Source: a bacterium SCSIO 12741 (GTDB lineage: Bacteria; Bacteroidota; Bacteroidia; Flavobacteriales_G; Salibacteraceae). Taken from it: a DNA stretch of 64,000 bases. Both the position numbers and the translations under genes were made by a program. Positions within the stretch are counted from its first letter, which is position 1; the number at the start of each line of letters is the position of its first letter. The notes beneath the pieces are model-generated. The model worked only from the letters and a program-made list of their open reading frames with translations. It was not told the origin of the DNA and did not search any database. Of the stretch, positions 34,487 to 41,813 are shown one piece after another. The stretch is taken from contig CP073749.1 in the NCBI GenBank assembly GCA_024398055.1, positions 3,596,594 through 3,660,593 of the forward strand, read 5' to 3'.

Positions 34487-35551
34487 TTAGATGACGTCGT
34501 AGTCCACCACCAACTTTTCGCTAGTTGGGTGGGCCTGGCAAGTAAGGATGTATCCTTCCTGTACTTCGTAATCATCCAAAGCATAGTTCATAGCCATTCG
34601 AGCCGAACCTTCCACAACCTTGGCCTTGCACGTGCAGCACACGGCTCCTTTACATGAAAAAGGGGCGTCTACACCGGCTTCGATCGAAGCATCTAAAATG
34701 GATTCTCCTTTGCTGCTTAGTTGAAATTCAAATTCCTCATCATCCATAATCACCATCACTTCTGAAGTAATTTCTTCTGATGCATCATCTTCATTTGTTT
34801 CAGGAGCAGTCACTGGAGTAGTGAATAATTCGAAGTGAATTTTGTCGGCGTTGACATCGGACGATTTCAAATGATCGGTTATCGACTGAATCATTTCTTC
34901 CGGTCCGCACAAAAAGTATTCGTCTGCCTGATACAAAGTTCCGTATCGGGTATTTATCTCAGGGCATATCGCAGGAGTGATTCGGCTATTGATAGCGCCA
35001 TTCACTTCCGTTTCTCGGCTCAGAGCATAAACCATGGTCAAACGATCGCCGTGAGCTTCTTTGATTTGACTCAATTCGTCCTTGAAAATGATAGAGTTCT
35101 TATCTCGGTTTCCATAAACCAAAAGCACGGTGCTCTCAGTTTCAACCGCCAGAATGGTTTTGATGATGCTGATAACCGGAGTAATCCCACTTCCGGCTGC
35201 AAAGAATACGTAGTTCTTTTTTTGTCCTTCTTTTACTTCGGTAAAGAAGTTGCCCATGGGAGTCATAGATTCCAATACATCGCCAGCAGAAAGCTTGCTA
35301 TTCGCGTAGCCTGAAAAACGACCACCTTCCACTTCTTTAATGGCCACTCGAAGTTCGTTATCTGTAACTGGGCTCGAGCAAAGTGAATAAGAGCGACGTA
35401 GTTCTTCTCCAAAGAGATTTTTTTTGAAAGTCAGGTATTGCCCCTGAGTATAGCGGAAATGCTCTTTCAGATTGTCTGGAATATCAAACGATACGGATAC
35501 GGTATCTGGAGTTTCCTTCTTTACTTCTTTAACGGTCAAATTGTAAAACAT
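34487..35551 (-). CDS. paaE: Phenylacetyl-CoA epoxidase reductase subunit PaaE
   Basis: 354 residues. The FAD-binding domain has RRSYSLCSSP, the NAD(P)-binding domain has FFAAGSGITPVISII and YFLCGPEEM, and a plant-type [2Fe-2S] ferredoxin domain closes the protein. Its cysteines are C300, C305, C308 (FSCKGAVCCTC) and one near 338 (ILTCQAHP). PaaE passes electrons from NADPH to the di-iron oxygenase PaaAC. It faces paaABCD, 195 bases apart, so the epoxidase is encoded by two divergent transcripts. In proteobacteria paaE is usually inside paaABCDE; this divergence is notable. Confidence 0.94.
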   Translation of the reverse strand: MFYNLTVKEVKKETPDTVSVSFDIPDNLKEHFRYTQGQYLTFKKNLFGEELRRSYSLCSSPVTDNELRVAIKEVEGGRFSGYANSKLSAGDVLESMTPMGNFFTEVKEGQKKNYVFFAAGSGITPVISIIKTILAVETESTVLLVYGNRDKNSIIFKDELSQIKEAHGDRLTMVYALSRETEVNGAINSRITPAICPEINTRYGTLYQADEYFLCGPEEMIQSITDHLKSSDVNADKIHFELFTTPVTAPETNEDDASEEITSEVMVIMDDEEFEFQLSSKGESILDASIEAGVDAPFSCKGAVCCTCKAKVVEGSARMAMNYALDDYEVQEGYILTCQAHPTSEKLVVDYDVI

Positions 35552-35586
35552 AACTTCTTTGGGTTTTCCTGATCAAAAACAGCGTG

Positions 35587-35616
35587 CAAAAATAATATTA
35601 TCATCATTTATAACAA
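35587..35616 (-). promoter_or_regulatory. paaE promoter, both elements visible
   Basis: On the minus strand, TTG (35614-35616) is followed after 19 bases by TATTTTTG (35587-35594). Both the boxes and the spacing fit the Bacteroidota sigma-A consensus. The leader would be about 28 bases. No clear regulator palindrome was recognised between paaE and paaA apart from weak ACAAT/ATTGT arms (35613-35633) overlapping the -33 box. Confidence 0.6.
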
Positions 35617-35746
35617 TTATCTCTCTCTATTGTCTAAAAATCATAGGATTAGATGATCAAAGTCATGCTGTAGCCCGGCTTTCGGGTTGTTGAGCATGGA
35701 AATATTGGTTAACATTGTAGCAACATTTTACTACTTTAATGTAAAT

Positions 35747-36688
35747 ATGGAAGAGCAAGAAAAATTAGCGGCTTTTGAAGCCAAAATAGATCGTGAAGAG
35801 AAGATAGAACCAAGAGATTGGATGCCGGAGGAATACCGGAAGAATCTGGTTCGTCAAATTTCTCAACACGCCCACTCAGAAGTTATTGGTATGCAGCCAG
35901 AAGGCAACTGGTTGACACGGGCCCCGAGTCTACGGTCGAAAGTAGTTTTGCTGGCCAAAATTCAGGATGAAGCCGGTCATGGGTTGTACCTGTACAGTGC
36001 TGCCGAAACCCTGGGCGTTTCTCGAGAAACGTTGTTGGATCTTCTGCATCAGCAAAAAGCAAAATATTCCTCCATCTTTAATTACCCAACACTTACCTGG
36101 GCCGATATTGGTGCAGTAGGGTGGTTGGTTGATGGTGCGGCCATTGTTAATCAGGTGTCTTTGCAGCGTACTTCTTATGGACCCTATTCCAGAGGTATGG
36201 TACGAATTTGTAAGGAAGAGAGTTTTCACCAACGTCAGGGGTACGAGATCATGGCCACTATGGCTAATGGGACCCCCGAGCAAAAAGCTATGGCACAGGA
36301 TGCTTTGAATCGCTGGTGGTGGCCATCGTTGATGATGTTTGGTCCACATGATTCGGATTCGGCACACTCGGCCAAATCCATGCAGTGGAAGATCAAGCGT
36401 GAGTCTAACGACCAGTTGAGGCAAAAATTTATTGACAAAACGGTTCAGCAAGCCGAAGTTATTGGTCTAAGCATTCCGGATCCTGATTTGAAATGGAATG
36501 AGGAAAAAGGTCAGTATGACTGGGGAAAAATTGACTGGACAGAATTTTGGCAAGTAGTCGGTGGACATGGTCCTTGCAACAAGCAAAGATTGGACAATCA
36601 CAAGAAGGCTCATGCTGATGGTCAATGGGTAAGAGAGGCTGCCGTAGCCTACGCCAAAAAACAACAGGACAAAAAACAAGTAGCTTAA
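35747..36688 (+). CDS. paaA: Phenylacetyl-CoA epoxidase catalytic subunit PaaA
   Basis: 313 residues, a ferritin-like di-iron oxygenase. The metal-binding motifs are seen as [13 protein letters not shown] (ExxH) and [11 protein letters not shown] (ExxH). PaaA with PaaC forms the core that adds oxygen across the ring of phenylacetyl-CoA. ATG 35747 (MEEQEK) is chosen because an upstream in-frame ATG at 35687 would put a nonsense extension through the promoter. A TACTTTAA -7-like element lies just before it. It leads paaABCD, with gaps of 22, 12 and 3 bases. Confidence 0.95.
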   Translation: MEEQEKLAAFEAKIDREEKIEPRDWMPEEYRKNLVRQISQHAHSEVIGMQPEGNWLTRAPSLRSKVVLLAKIQDEAGHGLYLYSAAETLGVSRETLLDLLHQQKAKYSSIFNYPTLTWADIGAVGWLVDGAAIVNQVSLQRTSYGPYSRGMVRICKEESFHQRQGYEIMATMANGTPEQKAMAQDALNRWWWPSLMMFGPHDSDSAHSAKSMQWKIKRESNDQLRQKFIDKTVQQAEVIGLSIPDPDLKWNEEKGQYDWGKIDWTEFWQVVGGHGPCNKQRLDNHKKAHADGQWVREAAVAYAKKQQDKKQVA

Positions 36689-36710
36689 CAATCGAATTAT
36701 AACGAGACCT

Positions 36711-36998
36711 ATGAGCGACACACAATTGCCCCTTTGGGAAGTATTTGTACAAAGTAAAACTGGATTGCCTTATAAGCACTCTGGAAGCGTTCATGCCGCC
36801 GACGCTGAAATGGCGCTGCAAAATGCACGGGATTTATATACCCGTAGAATGGAAGGAACCTCGATTTGGGTAGTACCCTCTGACGCCATTGTTTCATCCA
36901 CTCCTGAAGATGGAGAAGCATTCTTCGATCCAAGTAACGATAAAATTTATCGTCACCCTACCTTCTATGTTATGCCAGAAGGCGCCAAACACATTTAA
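36711..36998 (+). CDS. paaB: Phenylacetyl-CoA epoxidase subunit PaaB
   Basis: 95 residues, the normal size. PLWEVFVQSKTGLPYKHSGSVHA, EMALQNARDLYTRR and SIWVVPS are characteristic. PaaB bridges the PaaAC heterodimers and is needed for activity of the multicomponent epoxidase. It lies between paaA and paaC in the operon. Confidence 0.95.
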   Translation: MSDTQLPLWEVFVQSKTGLPYKHSGSVHAADAEMALQNARDLYTRRMEGTSIWVVPSDAIVSSTPEDGEAFFDPSNDKIYRHPTFYVMPEGAKHI

Positions 36999-37010
36999 AA
37001 CCGGGTAGAG

Positions 37011-37769
37011 ATGGAAATTAAAGAAGCATTAATGAGGTATTGTCTCCGTCAAGGAGATAATGCTATGATTTTTGGTCACCGCCTCACGGAGTGGTGCGCC
37101 AAAGGACCTATTCTGGAAGAGGATATCGCTATTTCCAATATGGCCCTGGATCTTTTCGGTCAATGCCGAATTCTATACACCCAAGCTGGCGAATTAGAAG
37201 GAAAGGGAAGAACCGAAGATGATTTTGCTTACCTACGCAATGAACATGAGTTTCAATCGGTTTGGTTGGTGGAATTGATCAATGGAAACTTCGCTGATAC
37301 CATGGCCCGCATCATGCTTTATTCAACTTATAATTGGATGCTGTGTGACGAGTTGGCTAAAAGTCCGGACGAAAAGTTGGCTGCCTACGGAGCTAAAGCC
37401 CGTAAAGAATTGGCCTACCACATGAGACACAGTTCGGAGTGGGTAGTTCGTCTGGGAGATGGAACAGAAGAGAGTCATACCAAAATGCAGGACGCGTTGA
37501 ACTATGCCTGGTCTTACCGTCACGAAATGATGGAAGTAGATGAGGTGGAGCAAACGCTTATCGATGCCGGTATTATCGTTGATCCTGCCAGTTTGAAAGA
37601 AGCTTACGAAGCTCGTCTGAGAGAAGTGATCGAAAGAGCTACTCTTGAGACGCCTGAAGATAACTGGATTGCCAGTGGAGGACGTCAAGGTCGTCATAGT
37701 GAAGCTATGGGCCACATTTTGGCTGAATTCCAAACCCTGGCAAGAGCTTACCCAGACGCATCCTGGTAA
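37011..37769 (+). CDS. paaC: Phenylacetyl-CoA epoxidase structural subunit PaaC
   Basis: 252 residues with the ferritin-like fold. Signatures include GDNAMIFGHRLTEWCAKGP, EEDIAISNMALDLFGQ, DDFAYLRNEHEF and SVWLVELINGNFADT, all typical of PaaC. It pairs with PaaA to form the core of the epoxidase. It is separated from paaD by only 3 bases. Confidence 0.95.
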   Translation: MEIKEALMRYCLRQGDNAMIFGHRLTEWCAKGPILEEDIAISNMALDLFGQCRILYTQAGELEGKGRTEDDFAYLRNEHEFQSVWLVELINGNFADTMARIMLYSTYNWMLCDELAKSPDEKLAAYGAKARKELAYHMRHSSEWVVRLGDGTEESHTKMQDALNYAWSYRHEMMEVDEVEQTLIDAGIIVDPASLKEAYEARLREVIERATLETPEDNWIASGGRQGRHSEAMGHILAEFQTLARAYPDASW

Positions 37770-37772
37770 ACC

Positions 37773-38282
37773 ATGACAGCGGAAGAAAAACAAGGAATGA
37801 TTCAACGGGTCCGGAGTATTTTAAATACCATTCCGGACCCCGAAATTCCTGTTATCTCCATTGTTGAGTTAGGCGTTATCCGAGGAGTTTCTATCGGAGA
37901 TGATGCTCAAATTATCATCGACCTTACACCGACCTATTCAGGCTGTCCGGCTACGGAGGCCTTCATGAAAGATATTCGTACGACCTTAGGTAAGGAAGGC
38001 TACGATTCCATTCATATTAATACGGTTTACGATCCTGCGTGGACCACTGAATGGATGAGTGATGAAGCCCGTGAAAAGCTGAGAAAATACGGTATTGCTC
38101 CACCCGAAAAGGGAACCCACGACAAAGGAGTACTCTTTGCATCCGGTCCCAAAAGCGTCGCCTGCCCCCAATGCGACTCCAGAGATACCCAACTTATCAG
38201 CCAATTTGGATCTACGGCCTGTAAGTCTCTGTACAAATGCAATAACTGCTTAGAGACATTCGACTACTTTAAGTGCATTTAG
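37773..38282 (+). CDS. paaD: PaaD, Fe-S maturation factor for the epoxidase (MIP18 family)
   Basis: 169 residues. The N-terminal DUF59/MIP18 part has IPDPEIPVISIVELGVIRGV and LTPTYSGCPATEAF. The C-terminal zinc-ribbon-like part has CPQC and CNNC pairs and ends in CI. PaaD is needed for epoxidase function, probably through Fe-S assembly on PaaE. It is the last gene of paaABCD; the heptad repeat of copy D begins on the base after the stop codon. Confidence 0.93.
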   Translation: MTAEEKQGMIQRVRSILNTIPDPEIPVISIVELGVIRGVSIGDDAQIIIDLTPTYSGCPATEAFMKDIRTTLGKEGYDSIHINTVYDPAWTTEWMSDEAREKLRKYGIAPPEKGTHDKGVLFASGPKSVACPQCDSRDTQLISQFGSTACKSLYKCNNCLETFDYFKCI

Positions 38283-38436
38283 AATCTTCAATCTTCAACG
38301 TTTAATCTTGAATCTTCAAGTTTTGAGAAGCGAAGAGTCGAGATTGGAGATTTGAGATGCGAGAGTCGAGAAACGATATTCAAGACTGAAGATTGGAGAT
38401 TCAAGATTGGAGATTCGAGATCCGAGATCCGAGATT
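38283..38436. repeat. Heptad repeat array, copy D (22 units in one register)
   Basis: The 154 bases divide exactly into 22 units of 7. The first six units are of the AATCTTC type (38283-38324). The next 16 are of the GAGATTS type (38325-38436), and AATCTTC is the reverse complement of GAAGATT, so the two blocks are in opposite orientation without a spacer. Units vary at one to three positions. The array begins immediately after the paaD stop and ends 42 bases before the next ATG. A long imperfect hairpin would form in RNA. Confidence 0.75.
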
Positions 38437-38478
38437 GATCATCAAAATTCGTATCTTGCACCTGAAATACTGACCGTT

Positions 38479-38826
38479 ATGAAGATTCTAACACTCTTTT
38501 TTCTTTTAGCACTGTACCCGAGTATGTATCTCTCGGCCAATGCTGATGCCATTTCTACCAGCCAATCTCCGGAAGATTATACCGAATGGACGACCGAATC
38601 TCCGAGTCAGGAGCTAAGCGTTGAATCTTTGGAAAATGGAGATGATGATGGTCCGATTAAGCCCTTCCATCAGTCCCACGCCAAAAAAATGGTGGATAAG
38701 AAAAAGGGACTCCGAAAAGCTAAGTGGGACAAAGCAGGAGAGGTGGCCGTTGAGGTGCTATGTGTAGTAGCCGAAGTCACCTTTTGCATCGCCATCGAGT
38801 TAGTAGCCGAGCTGCTTCTTTGTTAG
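38479..38826 (+). CDS. Small exported or membrane protein of unknown function
   Basis: About 115 residues. The signal peptide-like start (MKILTLFFLLALYPSMYLSANA) is followed by an acidic Ser/Thr-rich stretch, a basic KKMVDKKKGLRKAKW region and a final hydrophobic helix rich in Val, Glu and Cys (EVLCVVAEVTFCIAIELVAE) that ends LLLC. It resembles small Bacteroidota envelope peptides, but I do not recognise a family. An upstream in-frame ATG at 38407 would run through the heptad array and is rejected. Confidence 0.55.
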   Translation: MKILTLFFLLALYPSMYLSANADAISTSQSPEDYTEWTTESPSQELSVESLENGDDDGPIKPFHQSHAKKMVDKKKGLRKAKWDKAGEVAVEVLCVVAEVTFCIAIELVAELLLC

Positions 38827-38890
38827 ATAAATTTCAAAGATTCCATTCTCGATTTCACCATTCCAATTCGATTCTTTAAGCCTAATTCTC

Positions 38891-39032
38891 ATGGAAGAAG
38901 GGGCTTCCATTCATTTTACTTTCAGTTTTGTCTTTTATAGGATGTTCCTTATTGGCTCAAAATGAGGGTTAGGAATATATTCGGGAAATTGTTCACATAT
39001 ACAACGGAACTGCCTCATTAGATTTTGATTAA
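38891..39032 (+). pseudogene. Possible remnant of a signal-peptide-bearing gene
   Basis: Within the 390-base gap between 38826 and 39218, one frame reads KKGLPFILLSVLSFIGCSLL and then AQNEG, a lipoprotein/Sec-like signal. An ATG is present but is one base out of frame (extra G), a TAG follows, and then about 20 more sensible codons run to TAA. It looks like the wreck of a short secreted-protein gene. The rest of the gap (to 39217) shows only an AT-rich promoter-like end (TACTTTTA at 39186). Confidence 0.35.
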
Positions 39033-39217
39033 TTATTTGAAGTGCAGTAGATTAAGTGTTTTCTTGTGAAGTGAATATGACGATTCATTTTCATTCAATT
39101 TTTCGTTTTTGTAACGCTTCGTAAAAAACGCTCTTTTCCGCCACAATTTCTTGTCACTACAGGCGTTTTGGCTCATTCATTTTAATACTTTTACAGCCTA
39201 CCTAAAGGCAAATTACA

Positions 39218-39994
39218 ATGGAATCCATACGCTTTGAAATTCAGGATGGTCTGGCCGTAATTCGATTGAACAGACCCGATAAATTGAACAGTTTTAACCG
39301 CGAAATGGCTTTGGCCATGCAAGAAAAATTGGACACCTGTGCTCAGGATGATTCCATTCGTGCGGTTTTGATCACCGGAGAGGGAAGAGCTTTTTGTGCC
39401 GGACAAGATTTGGCCGAAGCTATTGATCCTAATGGACCTGGATTGACCAACATTGTTGATCAGCATTACAATCCCATGGTATTAAAAATTGCTGCTTTGG
39501 AAAAACCAGTAATTGCCGCGGTAAATGGAGTGGCTGCCGGCGCCGGTGCTAACCTGGCCTTGGCCTGCGACATCGTTGTAGCAACCCAATCTTCTTCCTT
39601 CATTCAAGCCTTTAGTGCCATTGGTTTGGTGCCAGATACCGGAGGTACCTATTTTCTACCTCGATTAATCGGTTGGCAAAAGGCCTCGGCTCTAATGATG
39701 TTGGGGGATAAGATTAAGGCCGACGAAGCCGAACGAATGAACATGATTTACCGCAGTATTCCAGATGAGGAATTTGAAGCCGAAATCATGAAGCTGGGTG
39801 CCCGTTTAGCTAAGATGCCTACACGTGGTTTAGCCTTGACTAAAAAAGCTCTTCAACTATCTCAGGAACAGGATTTAGCTGCTCAATTGGATAGCGAACG
39901 AGATTTACAGACCGAAGCCGGACAAACCCACGATTATAGCGAAGGAGTAAATGCCTTCCTGGAAAAAAGAAAACCCGCTTTTAAAGGAGCCTGA
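39218..39994 (+). CDS. paaG: PaaG-type enoyl-CoA hydratase/isomerase
   Basis: 258 residues, crotonase fold. GEGRAFCAGQDLAE is the oxyanion-hole motif, and LVPDTGGTYFLPRLIG, with the catalytic Asp, is typical of PaaG. PaaG turns the ring-1,2-epoxide into oxepin-CoA. The end is EGVNAFLEKRKPAFKG, also typical. It is followed after 13 bases by paaH. The nearby paaABCD cluster supports the assignment over a general enoyl-CoA hydratase (PaaF). Confidence 0.88.
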   Translation: MESIRFEIQDGLAVIRLNRPDKLNSFNREMALAMQEKLDTCAQDDSIRAVLITGEGRAFCAGQDLAEAIDPNGPGLTNIVDQHYNPMVLKIAALEKPVIAAVNGVAAGAGANLALACDIVVATQSSSFIQAFSAIGLVPDTGGTYFLPRLIGWQKASALMMLGDKIKADEAERMNMIYRSIPDEEFEAEIMKLGARLAKMPTRGLALTKKALQLSQEQDLAAQLDSERDLQTEAGQTHDYSEGVNAFLEKRKPAFKGA

Positions 39995-40007
39995 TAGAAA
40001 AACACAG

Positions 40008-41165
40008 ATGAATAAAGTAAGCGTTATTGGATCTGGTGCCATGGGTACCGGAATTGCGCAGATCGCTGCCACTCACGGACACGAAGTAACCCTTTACGAT
40101 AACAACGAAGATGCCCTTAATCGAGCGGGTTCACGATTGGAAAAAATCATGAACCGTCTGGTTGAAAAGGGAAGGTTGACCGAAGAGGATGCTACCGCGA
40201 TTCTCAGTCGAATTGAGTTAACTTCTGAATTAGGTAGAGTAGAGGATAGCGATATGGTGGTAGAAGCCATCATTGAAAACCTGGACATTAAAAAACAGGT
40301 ATTTCGCAAAATCGAAAACCTGGTAAGCGAGGAGTGTATTTTGGCAACAAATACTTCTTCGTTGTCTATTGCTTCCATTGCCTCGGCTTGCGAGCATAGA
40401 GGACGTGTTGTAGGATTACACTTCTTCAACCCGGCTCCTTTGATGCCTTTGGTGGAGATTATTCCAGCTATTACCACGGATGCAAAATGGGTCGATACCT
40501 TACGACAACTGATGTTGGATTGGGGAAAGGCTCCTGCTGTGGCAAAAGATACCCCTGGGTTTATCGTAAACCGTGTTGCTCGTCCTTTCTACAGTGAAGC
40601 TATTCGTATCTACGAGGAAGGCATGGCCGAGCCAGAAACCATTGATCAAGCTATGAAGGATTTAGGTTTCCGGATGGGGCCTTTTGAATTAATGGATTTC
40701 ATCGGACACGATGTTAACTACACGGTTACGGAAACCGTTTTCAAAGAATTTTATTTTGATCCTCGCTACAAACCATCGTTTTCTCAAAAGCGTTTGGTAG
40801 AAGCCGGGTTATTGGGTCGCAAGTCAGGACGTGGGTTTTATGATTACGACGAAGGTGCTGAAAAGCCTACCCCAGATACAGATCCAAAGCTGGCCAAGAA
40901 GATCACTTCAAGAATTTTGGCGATGCTGATTAATGAGGCTGTAGATGCTTTGTATTTGCGGGTTGCGTCCAAAGAAGATTTGGATATCGCCATGACCAAA
41001 GGGGTAAACTACCCGAAAGGTTTGTTGAAGTGGGCTGATGAGCTTGGATTGGATCATGTATTGAACCAATTGGAAGACCTTCAGGAAGAATATGGCGAAG
41101 ATCGCTACCGTCCGAGTGTATTGCTGAAAAGGATGAGTAATGACAACGTCAAATTCTATAGTTAG
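40008..41165 (+). CDS. paaH: 3-hydroxyacyl-CoA dehydrogenase PaaH
   Basis: About 385 residues. The NAD-binding start is VIGSGAMGTGIAQIA, the substrate motif LHFFNPAPLMPLVEI is intact, and the C terminus has a second dehydrogenase C-terminal region (LEEYGEDRYRPSVLLKRM). This is the arrangement in PaaH, which oxidises 3-hydroxyadipyl-CoA. ATG 40008 is used because an earlier in-frame ATG (39951) lies within paaG. It is co-transcribed with paaG. Confidence 0.9.
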   Translation: MNKVSVIGSGAMGTGIAQIAATHGHEVTLYDNNEDALNRAGSRLEKIMNRLVEKGRLTEEDATAILSRIELTSELGRVEDSDMVVEAIIENLDIKKQVFRKIENLVSEECILATNTSSLSIASIASACEHRGRVVGLHFFNPAPLMPLVEIIPAITTDAKWVDTLRQLMLDWGKAPAVAKDTPGFIVNRVARPFYSEAIRIYEEGMAEPETIDQAMKDLGFRMGPFELMDFIGHDVNYTVTETVFKEFYFDPRYKPSFSQKRLVEAGLLGRKSGRGFYDYDEGAEKPTPDTDPKLAKKITSRILAMLINEAVDALYLRVASKEDLDIAMTKGVNYPKGLLKWADELGLDHVLNQLEDLQEEYGEDRYRPSVLLKRMSNDNVKFYS

Positions 41166-41221
41166 TTTTTTGTTTACAGATATAATTTTTTAACTTGTCT
41201 CGGGTTATAAACGCCAAAAGC

Positions 41222-41719
41222 ATGCACGTGAAAGATCTGATAGTTACCGACAACGCCATCGACCTGGCCATTGAGCATCTGGAAAATATGGAGGGGCCGG
41301 AGCTGAACAACCTCTTTGAAAAACTCTCTAAAGAACAGCCCTTTGTAATGGGTTTCGTTGTAGGAGTTGGAGAAGGGTTGGAGAATGAAGAAGCCGCTGA
41401 GGACCTGTTCTATTTAACCATGATTATTTGGCACGCCATTGAGCTGTCCAAGAATGATTCTTTGAGTACCCTTTCAGAAGAAGATTTGAAAAATCTTGAA
41501 GAGAAAATGGATGGTTTGTTCAACGAAGTATTGTCCTTCCCTGAAGAAAGTGAGGAAGAAGAGTTGAACAACATGATTGGTGCTTCTACTCAAGCCGCTT
41601 TGGCCTCCTACCTGGCCGATGAGTTCTTCTCAGAAGAGTATTTGAATTTGTCTGAAGACAAAATCGCGAAGATGTTTTCGTGTATGCTTGTACTGAGTGA
41701 AGCTTTGGCGAAAGCCTGA
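41222..41719 (+). CDS. Acidic helical protein of unknown function
   Basis: 165 residues, strongly acidic (many Glu and Asp), with no signal peptide, predicted all-helical. HLENMEGPELNNLFEKLSKEQPF, VVGVGEGLENEEAAEDLFYL and YLADEFFSEEYLNLSEDKIA are the clearest segments; cysteine occurs once. I do not recognise the family. It follows paaH with 56 bases between and may share its transcript, but a T-rich stretch before it could hold a separate promoter. A possible role with the phenylacetate genes is only suggested by position. Confidence 0.65.
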   Translation: MHVKDLIVTDNAIDLAIEHLENMEGPELNNLFEKLSKEQPFVMGFVVGVGEGLENEEAAEDLFYLTMIIWHAIELSKNDSLSTLSEEDLKNLEEKMDGLFNEVLSFPEESEEEELNNMIGASTQAALASYLADEFFSEEYLNLSEDKIAKMFSCMLVLSEALAKA

Positions 41720-41813
41720 TTAAAGCCGGTTTCCACACCATTTATTACCACCTGATAAACGTTACGTTTTAATTCCGTTATTTCTGGCATATTTGCGGAA
41801 CTAATACGGAATT

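Noticed and set aside
35552-35746. PaaR-type operator between paaE and paaA
   Set aside because: Only 4-5 base inverted arms were seen (ACAAT/ATTGT, ATGA/TCAT); not enough to call a site.
38283-38436. CRISPR-like array
   Set aside because: The units are 7 bases with no spacers and there are no cas genes, so it is not a CRISPR.
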